39,874 nucleotides of DNA from Nitrospirales bacterium. Lineage in GTDB: Bacteria; Nitrospirota; Nitrospiria; Nitrospirales; UBA8639. The notes under the pieces were generated by a model. That model made no database searches and was not told the origin of the DNA. It was given only the letters and a program-made list of their open reading frames with translations. The position numbers and the translations under genes were made by a program. Numbering within the stretch: position 1 is the stretch's first letter; every line of letters starts with the position of its first letter. Where the stretch lies: contig JAJDBS010000053.1 of the NCBI GenBank assembly GCA_029261235.1, forward strand, positions 1 through 39,874, written 5' to 3'. Positions 8,586 through 17,150 of the stretch are shown in pieces.

Positions 8586-8789
8586 TCAGTATGGAGAAAT
8601 GAAATGATGAGGAGTCGGTTTAAACAAGGCGCTAGCAGTGTTCTCGTCAAATTCCAGTGCTGACGTAGGACGGGTACGCTCCGCGCTTGAATTTGGTTGC
8701 GGCCATGCTGGACAAACTTTTTTGAACAGACTTCGAAGCTTCTCATGTCCAAGAGGATTGAGTGCGTATTTGTCCACGGCAAAGGTCAT
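8586..8789 (-). CDS. Small hypothetical protein, 67 aa
   Basis: Starts MTFAVDKYALNPLGHEKLRS with a good ribosome site (AAGGGAG, about 9 bases upstream of the ATG). The sequence is soluble and of mixed composition, with no recognised domain, signal peptide or cysteine motif. A plus-strand frame covers the same bases but has no ribosome site. It lies 211 bp upstream of the SET gene on the same strand. Confidence 0.4.
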   Translation of the reverse strand: MTFAVDKYALNPLGHEKLRSLFKKVCPAWPQPNSSAERTRPTSALEFDENTASALFKPTPHHFISPY

Positions 8790-8871
8790 TCGTCAAAACT
8801 CCCTTGAGGCTAGTGGAATGGACCGGTATTGTCGAACACAGTCCACTTACAGGAGGAAAGGGATGAAGAAC

Positions 8872-9540
8872 CTAGTCGTGCAGAACGACATTGAGGAGGG
8901 AACTGTGCACATGTAACCCTTTGTGCGAATCACCGTCATATTCAATGAAGCCAAGTTTGCGGAACTTATTCATGAAGAAGCTGACGCGGGAGCGCGTCGT
9001 ACCGACCATCTCTGCGAGCTTTTCCTGACTCACCTTCGCAATGACCGATTCCGGTTTCCCTTCTTCGCCGAATTGGGCCATTAACAGTAGAACGCGGGCG
9101 AGCCGCTTCTCGCTGGAATTAAAAAGTTGATCCACTACATCCTCTTGGGTGCGTATGTTGCGAGCCAAGAGATGGGCGAGAAACACCTCTGAGAAAGCGG
9201 GTTGGTCATGGAGCATGTTGATCATGACGGTTTTGCTTATGCGTACGATTTTTGCGACACCCACCGCAGTCGCCGCCTCTAAGCGTAACGCTTGTCCAGT
9301 GAGGCAGGCTTCACCAAAGAAGGAAGCTGGCGACAGGATGGCCACAATGGCCTCTTTGCCACGTTTAGAAACTACAGTGAGTGAGACCTGGCCTTCCAGA
9401 ATATAGAACACGGCATTCGCCATGTCTCCTTGTGGATAGAGGATGTGATTTTTCTTTCGGCATTTTATGATAGTTTTGCCGTCTCCGACTTGTGTCAGAA
9501 AGGTTTTGGGGTTGAACGATGGGGTTTGTTTAGTGGCCAT
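8872..9540 (-). CDS. Crp/Fnr-family transcription regulator
   Basis: 222 aa. The N-terminal cyclic-nucleotide-binding-type beta barrel (about 20-130; ILYPQGDMANAVFYILEGQVSLTVV) includes FFGEACLTG, where the phosphate-binding cassette of Crp would be. A C-terminal Crp-type winged helix (about 170-215) has recognition region VSQEKLAEMVGTTRSRVSFFMNKF. The cassette is not a full Crp cAMP site and there is no FNR-type N-terminal cysteine set, so the effector is unknown. No clear ribosome site precedes the ATG. Its nearest same-strand neighbours are single small genes, so target genes cannot be inferred from context. Confidence 0.88.
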   Translation of the reverse strand: MATKQTPSFNPKTFLTQVGDGKTIIKCRKKNHILYPQGDMANAVFYILEGQVSLTVVSKRGKEAIVAILSPASFFGEACLTGQALRLEAATAVGVAKIVRISKTVMINMLHDQPAFSEVFLAHLLARNIRTQEDVVDQLFNSSEKRLARVLLLMAQFGEEGKPESVIAKVSQEKLAEMVGTTRSRVSFFMNKFRKLGFIEYDGDSHKGLHVHSSLLNVVLHD

Positions 9541-9871
9541 GAAAATCTGCTTAATGTGGAGAAGTCGTCAACTCAATGTAAGGCAACGTACACGGGTATC
9601 ACTGTTTGTAACGGAGGCGTGTTCAGTAAGCCCTTCAGGACCTTTTTAATCTCACAGCAGTCAAAGGAATACAGCACCGATCACTCATGCTTTAGTGTGC
9701 TATAAATGGCCGTTAGTTCATAAGCGTCTTGGCTTTTTCAGCGTATCGCAGGATATCGCAGGACTGTCCAGACGAAGGCTGAATGACTCCACGTCAGTGG
9801 TGAAACACAAAGGGGTGCCCCGCTGACAGGATGGACTTGTTCAGGCTGTACGCCAGAAGGCAATGTATTTT
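9541..9871. other. Intergenic region upstream of the Crp/Fnr gene
   Basis: 331 bp between two minus-strand genes. It must hold the Crp/Fnr promoter, but I cannot pick out convincing -35/-10 boxes. A short direct repeat of TATCGCAGGA occurs near 9743-9765. No gene seen. Confidence 0.4.
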
Positions 9872-10132
9872 TCACTCATTTGGGGGTATGTTACTCTCCC
9901 CCTTTGCGGCATAATCATAACCAGCATAATTTCCACTTATATGACAGTAATAACGATTAGTCCACGTCATAACCGCTCCTTTTTGCTCAGCGTAACGGAA
10001 ATCTAAGACCTCATTGAATTTCACCATATTCCCATCAATTTGAAGCAAATCTTCGTCGGTGAAGTTGTCCCATTTACCTTTCAACGGCGCTTTTAAATTT
10101 TTCCAAGATCCCATGAACTGTTCTTGAGTCAT
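9872..10132 (-). CDS. CsbD-family stress protein
   Basis: 86 aa. The N-terminal part, W-KNLKAPLKGKWDNFTDEDL, followed by an IDG motif and a region equivalent to the family's IQ.RYG segment, matches the CsbD/YjbJ family of small hydrophilic stress proteins of unknown biochemical role. The C-terminal half is unusual: it has aromatic and glycine/tyrosine-rich residues (NRYYCHISGNYAGYDYAAKG) not found in ordinary CsbD proteins. I place the start at ATG 10132, with GGAGG 5 bases upstream; the frame remains open to 10153. Confidence 0.75.
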   Translation of the reverse strand: MTQEQFMGSWKNLKAPLKGKWDNFTDEDLLQIDGNMVKFNEVLDFRYAEQKGAVMTWTNRYYCHISGNYAGYDYAAKGESNIPPNE

Positions 10133-10401
10133 AAAGTCCTCCATATCAAACAATGTAATACTGTGGTAGTAAAGATCCGCATTTCATCTTTCAGGTCCAT
10201 GCAGGTTTCTTGGGTCATGAGCCCTTGGCAACGGGTACAGATCACTAGGGTCAACTTCTATCATTAGTCCATGTATGCTTGATGTCTTTTCCCAATCGAC
10301 TCCGCTTTCTATGCGCTCTCTATGCATTCCGTTTATAGAGCCCCCTGGCCTTGGACTGCCTGTTGGCAGGAAGGGCAGGGGGGATCTGCACAAGGTGTCG
10401 C

Positions 10402-10683
10402 TCAGAAAGACAAGGATGTCTCTGATCGTTCAATGGCGACATGTTGGCAGTTTTGTTCTGCTAACATCAGTTGTCCGACAGTCGCATCTTCTGGGATGCG
10501 GCCCAGGCACGCCTTCAAGGAATCTCGAACACTTTCAACGGCATGTTGTTTTAGGCCTTCGCTTTGTAAGGCCGTCGTCTTTTTCTCTGGCTCGGCTCCA
10601 AAAATTCCAACTGGCAGAATCAGCGGGAGCAGCATTAATGAGGCAACGATGATCGTGCGTGTTCTAGAAGGCTTATGTTTCAT
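10402..10683 (-). CDS. Small exported protein of unknown function
   Basis: 93 aa. A basic N-terminus (MKHKPSRTRT) and a hydrophobic segment ending LPVGIFGAEP form a Sec signal peptide, leaving a mature chain of about 65 residues with two cysteines (LKACLGRIP and AEQNCQH) that could form a disulphide. The ATG at 10683 has AAAGGAA about 7 bases upstream; the frame extends to 10755 without a better start. No family recognised. The 250 bp downstream, up to the CsbD gene, hold nothing I can identify. Confidence 0.55.
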   Translation of the reverse strand: MKHKPSRTRTIIVASLMLLPLILPVGIFGAEPEKKTTALQSEGLKQHAVESVRDSLKACLGRIPEDATVGQLMLAEQNCQHVAIERSETSLSF

Positions 10684-11000
10684 GACATTATTCCTTTGGG
10701 AGTGAATAAGGTTTGTTTTCCAGAAAACAAGCCCGCTGATTTCTGCCAAGAACAATTGGCAAGATTTTTCACCAACTCAATCATTCCCATACTTTCCTCT
10801 TTTAGTAATGCCACCGAAGATAGGCTTTGGGTCTTCATATATCCCTCCTGCAAAACCACAGTGAAAATAGGTCCTTCACTATTTGCCTATTGGAGGTATG
10901 GGCATGTGCTCTTTGAAGCTCGCTTACACGGCGGCACAGACAAAAAGAAGGATTAATCCTAATAGGGATGCAACTTGATACATGGCTGTCACTCCGTTCT

Positions 11001-11458
11001 TTGACCTGAACGGTCAGGAATGGCCTCTTATCAAAAACCTGATCTGACGATCAGCGTTACAATCGACGAAACAATATGACGGCGATTACTGAGAAGAGGT
11101 TAGGCGTAGCGAGCGAGGACAGGAGGAATCAGACGCACAGAAAAATGAGGAAAGTGCGAGGGATAGGATGTCAACGTGGATTCATACGTCGTATCTTCAC
11201 AGTATACCCAAGCAGAGATGGAGTCAAATTGTTACCATTATCATTGAGCAAATTCCTGGCCAATAAAGCGAGCCCTTTCAGTTACTGGTAAGCGGTGTTG
11301 ATGGAAGCCCAGATGCCATTGGTTTTTATTCTCCTTTCGGGTTTGTCTATTTACGTTGTCCTTGGCAGACTGGGGCAGCATGAACAACAAATCTCTCAGC
11401 TATCAACGTTATCGTGTTCCTTCTGAAGTTATTGGCTTCGCCGTTTAAGCAACACTCA
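11001..11458. repeat. ~460-bp non-coding repeat, copy R2
   Basis: Second copy of the repeat at 7174-7640. Starts with hairpin CCTGA-ACGG-TCAGG (11005-11018) and then CTGATC-TGAC-GATCAG (about 11040-11055). A block near 11160-11185 is identical to R1 over more than 20 bases, while the middle third (about 11225-11340) has diverged. Just after it, AAACAGATTT at 11482-11491 resembles the right end of the 105-bp elements, though no left end is visible. The flanks 10684-11000 and 11459-11745 show no gene. Confidence 0.65.
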
Positions 11459-11745
11459 GGTTCTGCTGCTGCGCCTCGTCTAAACAGATTTCAGCCAAAT
11501 AATTAACGAAGCAAGCATATGAGAGCATAGGCTTTACCCAACAGAGATCCACTGCTTCTATATGAGTGGGTGTTTCTCGTCTCATATCCCTCTCACGCCT
11601 TTGCTTGGAGTGGCAGCGGCACTACGACTAATGAGACTTGATTATGGGAGGATAAGGCTTTTCGGAACAGAGTACAGTGCGAGTGATAGCACATGAGAAA
11701 TGATGAGATGAAGCATGATAAATTTTTACAAACACGGAGGAACGT

Positions 11746-12276
11746 ATGGTCTTCTCACAAGGTGTTCACGTGAAGCTTGGGCTTATCACATGTTGTTTTA
11801 CTGTATTACTGATTAGCCCTACCTGGGCTGCTGAACTACCCAAGGAAAGTGTCCTGCCGCTTACCTTAGCAACGAACGCCGCGCATGCCGCCGTCGAAAA
11901 ATGCTTGGAGGATGGGTATCGCGTGAGCGCGACTGTCGTTGATCAGGGTGGCAATATCCGCGCTGTCTTGCGGCAGGATGGAGCCGGACCACATACGATT
12001 GACAGTAGTCGAAAGAAGGCCTATACGTCAGCCAGCATGAAAGAACCCACCGCGAAATTAGCTGAACTGGTCGCAAAGATGCCAGCCGTCCAGGGCCTTC
12101 AATACATGAACGATCATATGCTTCTTCTCGGTGGAGGCCTGCCTATTAAAATCGATGGTCAGATTGTCGGTGGGATCGGAGTCGGCGGCGCTCCAGGTGG
12201 TCACCTAGATACGGCATGCGCTCAAGCTGGGTTGAATAGTATCGGTGTCACCACAAAGGTGGATGCAGAAAAGTAA
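11746..12276 (+). CDS. Exported HbpS/GlcG-family (DUF336) haem-binding protein
   Basis: 176 aa with a Sec signal peptide cleaved after about residue 28 (ISPTWAAE). The mature part is one GlcG/HbpS domain: ATNAAHAAVEKCLEDG, VVDQGGNIRAVLRQDGAG, SSRKKAYTSASM and the glycine-rich LLLGGGLPIKIDG..VGGIGVGGAPGG. Family members include HbpS of Streptomyces, which binds haem and senses redox stress, and GlcG of unknown role. GGAGGAAC lies just before the ATG. It opens a series of exported redox genes, but is on the opposite strand to the rest. A scavenging or haem-storage role is likely; not proven. Confidence 0.85.
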   Translation: MVFSQGVHVKLGLITCCFTVLLISPTWAAELPKESVLPLTLATNAAHAAVEKCLEDGYRVSATVVDQGGNIRAVLRQDGAGPHTIDSSRKKAYTSASMKEPTAKLAELVAKMPAVQGLQYMNDHMLLLGGGLPIKIDGQIVGGIGVGGAPGGHLDTACAQAGLNSIGVTTKVDAEK

Positions 12277-12654
12277 GGTTCCTGGACCGAAGGACGAGTG
12301 CCCTTTTTTAACACCAGCCTCAGCATCAGTAGATTTTGACTGAGCGAAACAGGTCCTGAATAGGTTCCGCGTCCCCGCCTCCTGCACAGCACCTAATACA
12401 ATAAAGGTTTTCTCTTCACAGACCCACTGACTATGAAGCCATGGATCTCTCTCTTTGTTTCTTTCTAACCTTTGACTGTACTCGTCTGAGTCAGGGCGGG
12501 CGTCGCAAGTATTTATCGTAGCGGGGGATCCTTCAAAGATCTTTTCATTCTCACATGACAACGGGCAACGAGAAGAACTCACCAACGGACGACTAATTCT
12601 TCAGTCACAGATTTGATCGTCTACACACGACAGGTCGCAGGGAGTTGAATGAAT
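12277..12654. other. Convergent intergenic region
   Basis: 378 bp between the converging HbpS-like and cytochrome c genes. A T6 run at 12304-12309 follows a weakly pairing GTCC/GGAC segment and may be the HbpS terminator. No coding sequence recognised. Confidence 0.4.
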
Positions 12655-13002
12655 CTATTTTCGGAAAGTCCGAAGGTAGGCGAGCACATCAAGAATTTTC
12701 TGGCTTGATAAATCATTCTTCCAAGCTGGCATGGAAGTGCCAGCTTTTCCATTATTGATAATACTCAATAAATCTTTGTCTTCTTTTTTTTGAATCTTTG
12801 GGTTCGTCAGATCTGCTGGCGTGGGAGTCAGGCTGGCCGCTATAGGTCCTTCACCCTTTCCTTTTGAACCATGACAGTTTAAACAGTTGCTTCGATAGAC
12901 CTCCTCTCCTGCTTCTGCTGAGGCATTTGTGTCTTTCATGGCATGTGCTGTGCTGCTCAATGCAGTGACTATGAGAAGTCCGGCAATCAATCCTCTTTGC
13001 AT
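12655..13002 (-). CDS. Periplasmic mono-haem cytochrome c
   Basis: 115 aa. Signal peptide (MQRGLIAGLLIVTALSSTAHA) then one haem site, CLNCH, in EEVYRSNCLNCHGSKGKGEGP, and an axial Met candidate in TSMPAWKNDLS. The C-terminal helix DVLAYLRTFRK is typical of class I cytochromes c. It probably carries electrons in the periplasm, perhaps for the di-haem peroxidase 2.4 kb away. AAGGGGAAC precedes the ATG. The CHRD gene ends 21 bp upstream on the same strand, so the two are probably cotranscribed. Part of this gene's start, with the CHRD gene's end, is duplicated at 30303-30690. Confidence 0.9.
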   Translation of the reverse strand: MQRGLIAGLLIVTALSSTAHAMKDTNASAEAGEEVYRSNCLNCHGSKGKGEGPIAASLTPTPADLTNPKIQKKEDKDLLSIINNGKAGTSMPAWKNDLSSQKILDVLAYLRTFRK

Positions 13003-13023
13003 GTTGTTCCCCTTTTCTACTTT

Positions 13024-13542
13024 TTATTCAGACTGATCTGATGCTTTCAAGACTTGTCCTCGAATTTCCCCGCCAGGGAACTTGTCCGTGTGAATATTTA
13101 CATACCATCTCCCGCGTTTCAGCCAACGTAATTCTTGCTTGTTCAAGGGGCCAATACAGCCCTTCTTCGGACTGCCGATTGGTGATGGGCCTCCTGATTC
13201 CTGAGGTGCAATAAAGAATAAGACGGGAGAATTTTCCTTTTCGGGGGATGGCGCATGAACATGAACTTCCATTTCTTTTCCTAGTAATTTCTCAAAGCGA
13301 AGGGTGTAACACACCTTTTTGCTATCAGTATGATAGGTCAGTTGAGCCTGTCCAGTTCCATCACTCGTTCGCGGAGTTATGGATTGTTTTGCATGAGAGA
13401 CTTCCTGCTTGCTGTTCAAGACAACTTCAAAGCGCATATCAGCAACAGCAGGCACAGCAGCGATACCCGCTAGCAAGCTATACACAAGAACACAAAGGCC
13501 TATGATGTTCAAACACTGTTTCATTGTAAGGTCCAAACGCAT
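13024..13542 (-). CDS. Exported CHRD-domain protein
   Basis: 172 aa. After a signal peptide (…LAGIAAVPAVAD) comes one CHRD domain, with FEVVLNSKQEVS at its start, central HVHAPSPEKENSPV and closing WYVNIHTDKFPGGEIRGQV. The HVH, NIHT and GGEIRGQ motifs are those of CHRD (chordin-type) domains, common in bacterial exported proteins beside SOD and cytochrome genes; their activity is unknown. Two starts are possible: ATG 13542 or ATG 13524, giving the more compact signal peptide MKQCLNIIGL…; neither has a strong ribosome site. Lies 21 bp upstream of the cytochrome c gene. Confidence 0.85.
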   Translation of the reverse strand: MRLDLTMKQCLNIIGLCVLVYSLLAGIAAVPAVADMRFEVVLNSKQEVSHAKQSITPRTSDGTGQAQLTYHTDSKKVCYTLRFEKLLGKEMEVHVHAPSPEKENSPVLFFIAPQESGGPSPIGSPKKGCIGPLNKQELRWLKRGRWYVNIHTDKFPGGEIRGQVLKASDQSE

Positions 13543-13803
13543 AATGGATGGTTCTCTTCAGCCAGGATTGGCTTGTCGAGCCATTTCATCCTTGGCTCGA
13601 CTTCATGCCCGTCTCTTCTGTCCTAGACCCTGGGTTGGGGTATATTAAGAACACACCCGCAACCCAAGTTCTGGGCACATCATTCAGGGAGTTCAACAAT
13701 GTGATGCGACCTTTAGTGGCTATTCCTATCTTTGGCGAATCTGACAACCCTTCAAGAAATCATTCTAGCAGTTCTCATGATATCGTCTAGGTAGACCCCT
13801 GTT

Positions 13804-14397
13804 TTATCTTCGAGTCACAGGCTCGATAATCCCACAGGCTAACCGTCCGCCGCCTGCGCATCCTGCTTCTTCACCATTAGGGCAAAACGTATCAGGATTA
13901 ATATGGACAATAAATGCGCTGCCGTTTCCGTCAAAGACACTGATCGGACCATCTGATAATGTCACACGTGTTGTGGTGGCATGAAGCTCTGCATGCCCTC
14001 GATAGGCATCAATATTCTCGAGGTCACCCAAGTGAAAGGGATGGTTGCCGTCAGGACTCGAATTCCCATTAGGCCCTGGATCAAAATGGCCACCTGCTGA
14101 TCCGCAGGGTTCGCAACTGGCGACTTCATGAATGTGCACACCGTGTTCACCATCAGGTAAATCACGACCGCGTAAAAACATGGTGATGTCCACTTCCTTC
14201 ACACCCTGGTCTGAGCGTCTTTCTCTGAGGACGGCCCTCCCGCGGATGTTATCCACCCCGTTGCACGCGCGGATCTTGGCAATTGCCTTGACTTGATTGC
14301 CTCTGCCTCTGCGAGCATCAGCATCATCAACTACCATGCTGAACATTAACATTGAGCATGCCAATATGCTGCATGCCGTAAGCTGATACATCTTCAT
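13804..14397 (-). CDS. sodC: Periplasmic Cu/Zn superoxide dismutase
   Basis: 197 aa. A signal peptide (MKMYQLTACSILACSMLMFSM…) leads to a Cu/Zn SOD fold. Copper ligands are His-x-His in GVHIHE and a later VHIN histidine; zinc-site residues are seen in GGHFDPG, HPFHLGDL and the following Asp. The subunit disulphide cysteine is in SCEPCGSAGGHF, and the active-site Arg and second Cys in GGRLACGII. The DTFCPNGEEAGCAGGG insertion near the end carries two more cysteines. It converts superoxide to peroxide in the periplasm, feeding the nearby cytochrome c peroxidase. AAGGAGG sits 5 bases before the ATG. Confidence 0.92.
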   Translation of the reverse strand: MKMYQLTACSILACSMLMFSMVVDDADARRGRGNQVKAIAKIRACNGVDNIRGRAVLRERRSDQGVKEVDITMFLRGRDLPDGEHGVHIHEVASCEPCGSAGGHFDPGPNGNSSPDGNHPFHLGDLENIDAYRGHAELHATTTRVTLSDGPISVFDGNGSAFIVHINPDTFCPNGEEAGCAGGGRLACGIIEPVTRR

Positions 14398-14582
14398 AAC
14401 GACCTCCTTTACGTGAATGAAATGATGATTTTGGTGAATCCCTGATGATGAACAAGCTAATCGAAGATAGGCAAAAATACCTAGTTTATGCGTTACACTA
14501 TTCCCTGCTGCAAAAAAATAATGCAGTCGTATGAATCGTGTGTTGTGAAATCTTACAGACTTGGCTCTCTTATATATCTTTC

Positions 14583-15317
14583 CTATTCGTTAGATGACAC
14601 CCAAAATACTTTTCCCCGTTGCAAGTCATACTCAGCTCCAATAACTTTGACGAATTTCTGTTCAATCGAACGATGGAGCACGGAACCCACTTTTTGTAAT
14701 TCCTTTACGGTCAATTGGATATGCGCTTGAATGGTGTTGTCCAAAAGATTTCCAGCTTTGCCATGACTCATGTTGACGGCAGGCCGAATCTTTTCAGCAA
14801 TTGGCTTAAAATACTCTGGAACGCTGTGTCGGTCTTCCAACATGGAGACGGCCGCTTTGACGGCTCCGCAGTTCTCATGCCCCAGGACTAAAATAAGTGG
14901 GACCTCAAGTCCTGCTACCGCATATTCGATACTGCCTAAGGTGGCAGTATCAATGACATGCCCTGCCACTCGAATGACAAAAAGATCGCCGATACCTTGG
15001 TCAAAAAGAATTTCCGGAGGCACTCGAGAATCTGCACACCCGAGCACTGCCGCAAATGGCGTTTGGCGTGGGGCGACCGTTCGACGCCGGCCCCCTGATC
15101 GTCGTGGATGCGTCGCTTGTTGGTTTGCCACATATCGCTTATTGCCGTTCAGTAATTTTTTAAGTGCTTCTTCAGGGGTACGGACCTGGTAAGAAGCGGG
15201 GGGAGGATCGACTTCTTCCGCGTGAGCCAGTCCCAAACCACCACTCGCTGCATCAATTGCCATAGCTCCACCTATTCGAAATAGATCACGGCGTGTCAAT
15301 TGTGGTGGTGTATTCAT
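14583..15317 (-). CDS. Tat-exported beta-class carbonic anhydrase
   Basis: 244 aa. Zinc ligands and catalytic dyad of beta-carbonic anhydrase are present: LGCADSRVPPE (Cys, Asp, Arg) and GHENCGAVKAA (His, Cys). The N-terminus MNTPPQLTRRDLFRIGGAM is a twin-arginine signal with an RRDLFR motif and a downstream AHAEE cleavage site, so the folded, zinc-loaded enzyme is exported. The start at ATG 15317 gives this signal (GAGGAA about 10 bases upstream); the frame is open to 15401 but that part has no signal character. Interconverts CO2 and bicarbonate in the periplasm. 58 bp separate it from the peroxidase gene, so they may be cotranscribed. Confidence 0.92.
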   Translation of the reverse strand: MNTPPQLTRRDLFRIGGAMAIDAASGGLGLAHAEEVDPPPASYQVRTPEEALKKLLNGNKRYVANQQATHPRRSGGRRRTVAPRQTPFAAVLGCADSRVPPEILFDQGIGDLFVIRVAGHVIDTATLGSIEYAVAGLEVPLILVLGHENCGAVKAAVSMLEDRHSVPEYFKPIAEKIRPAVNMSHGKAGNLLDNTIQAHIQLTVKELQKVGSVLHRSIEQKFVKVIGAEYDLQRGKVFWVSSNE

Positions 15318-15375
15318 GTGTGTGTTTCCTCGTGTGCCGTGATGAGAATATTTATTGAACTTTTGTGCGCGTTGG

Positions 15376-16446
15376 CTATTCAGGGAGTGTTGGGAATTCA
15401 AATGGAATTTCCTTCCCAGTCAGCGCATGGAGAAATGCGATCAGGTCTGTTTTCTCTTGATAGGCCAGATTGAGTGGTTTCATCAAAGGACTTAAATGAG
15501 GATTTGATCCCCCACCTTTATTATAAAATTCGATCACGTCTTCTAATGTTTTGAATGCACCATCATGCATATAGGGCGCGGTTTCGATGATGCTCCGCAG
15601 CGTTGGCGTTTTAAATGCGGCTCGGTCTTCAGGACGATGGGTGACATAAAATCGGCCCAAGTCTTCTTTCATGGGACCAACCTGAGGTACCCCAAGATTG
15701 TGAAATTTGTTGTCCGTGAAATTTGAACCGTTATGACAGAGAATGCAGCGACCTTTCCCCTTAAAAATGGCCATGCCACGTTGGGCTTCAGTCGTCATGG
15801 CTGCCTTATCCCCAAGGACATACAGATCGAAGGTAGAATCCGTCGATATGATTGTGCGTTCATAAGCAGCAATGGCTTCTCCGATGCCTTGGACGTTCAC
15901 TCCTGTTCCAAAGACGATTTGAAATTGTTCAACATACCCTTTGAGTTGGCTGAGTTTCTTGACCACATTCTCGTGGGTTTCGGCCATCTCTACAGGGTTT
16001 TCAATGGGACCAATCGCCTGTTCTTCCAAAGAACTGGCGCGCCCATCCCAGAATTGAATGGGATTAAAGGCGGTGTTGTAGATCGTTGGTGATTGTCGTC
16101 CACCGACTTTGCCACCAACGCCGATAGACGTTTGTTTAGGATCAGCAAAATCAAAACCCGGTGTATGGCAAAATGCACAGGAAATCGCATTATTTTTCGA
16201 TAATCGGCCATCAAAAAAGAGCTGCTCACCTAACTGAATTTTGCTCGTGTAATTCAAGTTCGTCGATGGAATAGGGACGACAGTCGCCAGGGGACCAATG
16301 TCTGGAACGCTGAGACCATCGAGCGACACCATCTCAATGACCACAGTCTCCTCTACGCTGTGCGCCATTATAGCTTGCCAACTTCCCAAGACTATCGATG
16401 AGATGATCACGGCGCATCCCAGCCATGCTTTTCCTTTGTTCATCAC
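15376..16446 (-). CDS. Di-haem cytochrome c peroxidase (CcpA/MauG family)
   Basis: 356 aa. Signal anchor at the N-terminus, then two haem c sites, CAFCH (in NAISCAFCHTPGFDF) and CILCH (in GRCILCHNGSNF), spaced as in bacterial cytochrome c peroxidases, with the family motifs SPTIYNTAFNPIQFWDGRA, QAIGPIENPVEM and FKTPTLRSIIETAPYMHDG. The enzyme reduces H2O2 with electrons from a mono-haem cytochrome in the periplasm. MauG-type protein oxidation is less likely, since the FNPIQFWDGR sequence and length are those of CcpA. GTG 16446 directly precedes ATG 16443; either may start. A cytochrome c donor gene lies at 12655-13002. Confidence 0.93.
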   Translation of the reverse strand: MMNKGKAWLGCAVIISSIVLGSWQAIMAHSVEETVVIEMVSLDGLSVPDIGPLATVVPIPSTNLNYTSKIQLGEQLFFDGRLSKNNAISCAFCHTPGFDFADPKQTSIGVGGKVGGRQSPTIYNTAFNPIQFWDGRASSLEEQAIGPIENPVEMAETHENVVKKLSQLKGYVEQFQIVFGTGVNVQGIGEAIAAYERTIISTDSTFDLYVLGDKAAMTTEAQRGMAIFKGKGRCILCHNGSNFTDNKFHNLGVPQVGPMKEDLGRFYVTHRPEDRAAFKTPTLRSIIETAPYMHDGAFKTLEDVIEFYNKGGGSNPHLSPLMKPLNLAYQEKTDLIAFLHALTGKEIPFEFPTLPE

Positions 16447-16588
16447 GTATCTCTTTCTCTTCTCATTGTCACAAGAGAAGGCAAAGCTGATTGTTCAAAC
16501 ATGATGCGAGCCCGATCCCTTTTTCTAAAGGATGAGGTAATCGTGGCCTGACTCATCCTTTGGTAGAAATGGTTTTCGCTGCGACCAA

Positions 16589-17083
16589 TTATTTCAGATT
16601 GATGCAGGCAATCCGTGCTTTGTCTTTGGTGCTATCGTGGATGACGATAGATTGTGCATCCGGCCGTGCCATATGGCCATGACTGGATTTTGCATGCCCG
16701 ATTCCAGCAGCGTTGCTCGTGAAGGTCAGCCATATTTCATTAACCGCATTCACGTTCCCGCCCTTTTCGTGTTGATAGTGGCCACCCCCACCTTTTTCTT
16801 CACATGGCAAATTATGTACATGAGAGGGATGTTTTTCGTTAGCATGGAGCCCTGCCACGTGCAAATCTACAGTCGTCTTCTCGTTAGCGATGCGGTTCAT
16901 AGCCGCATTTCCGGTGAGTGCATAGTTTCGTTCACCTCCTGCTGCAGTGGTGACGACGGTACCTTTCGTGACTTGGGCACTGCCGGCCATGGCATCATGC
17001 TTGTCCATTGAATAGTGCCCACACCCACCGATCATCAGGAATAGTCCACCAGTGATTAAAATTGATGTCACGCTAATATGCAT
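16589..17083 (-). CDS. SodC-like lipoprotein, possibly with altered metal site
   Basis: 164 aa. The N-terminus ends in the lipobox LMIGGC, so it should be an outer- or inner-membrane lipoprotein. The remaining sequence follows a Cu/Zn SOD outline: VDLHVAGLHANEKHPSHVHNLPCEEKGGGGHYQH, and near the end SIVIHDSTKDKARIACINL. The paired His-x-His and following Cys are there, but the GGHFNP motif is replaced by GGGHYQHEKG and the canonical G-R-ACG motif is ARIACIN, so it may bind copper without full dismutase activity. AAGGAG lies 8 bases before the ATG. Either a divergent SOD or a copper-binding relative. Confidence 0.7.
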   Translation of the reverse strand: MHISVTSILITGGLFLMIGGCGHYSMDKHDAMAGSAQVTKGTVVTTAAGGERNYALTGNAAMNRIANEKTTVDLHVAGLHANEKHPSHVHNLPCEEKGGGGHYQHEKGGNVNAVNEIWLTFTSNAAGIGHAKSSHGHMARPDAQSIVIHDSTKDKARIACINLK

Positions 17084-17150
17084 GTGATTCTCCTTTCATT
17101 GATTAGAATTAGGTTAAGACTGATTATTGAATGCGTCATGCTTTGATGCG

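Noticed and set aside
8638..8916. Plus-strand 92-codon frame
   Set aside because: It lies opposite a better-supported minus-strand frame, has no ribosome site and runs into the Crp/Fnr gene.
11482..11505. Third copy of the 105-bp element after repeat R2
   Set aside because: Only a 10-base match to the right end; no left end or interior was found.
16510..16530. Sigma-54-like GC-N10-CC before the peroxidase gene
   Set aside because: Only a C-run makes it fit and the TTGCA element is missing.
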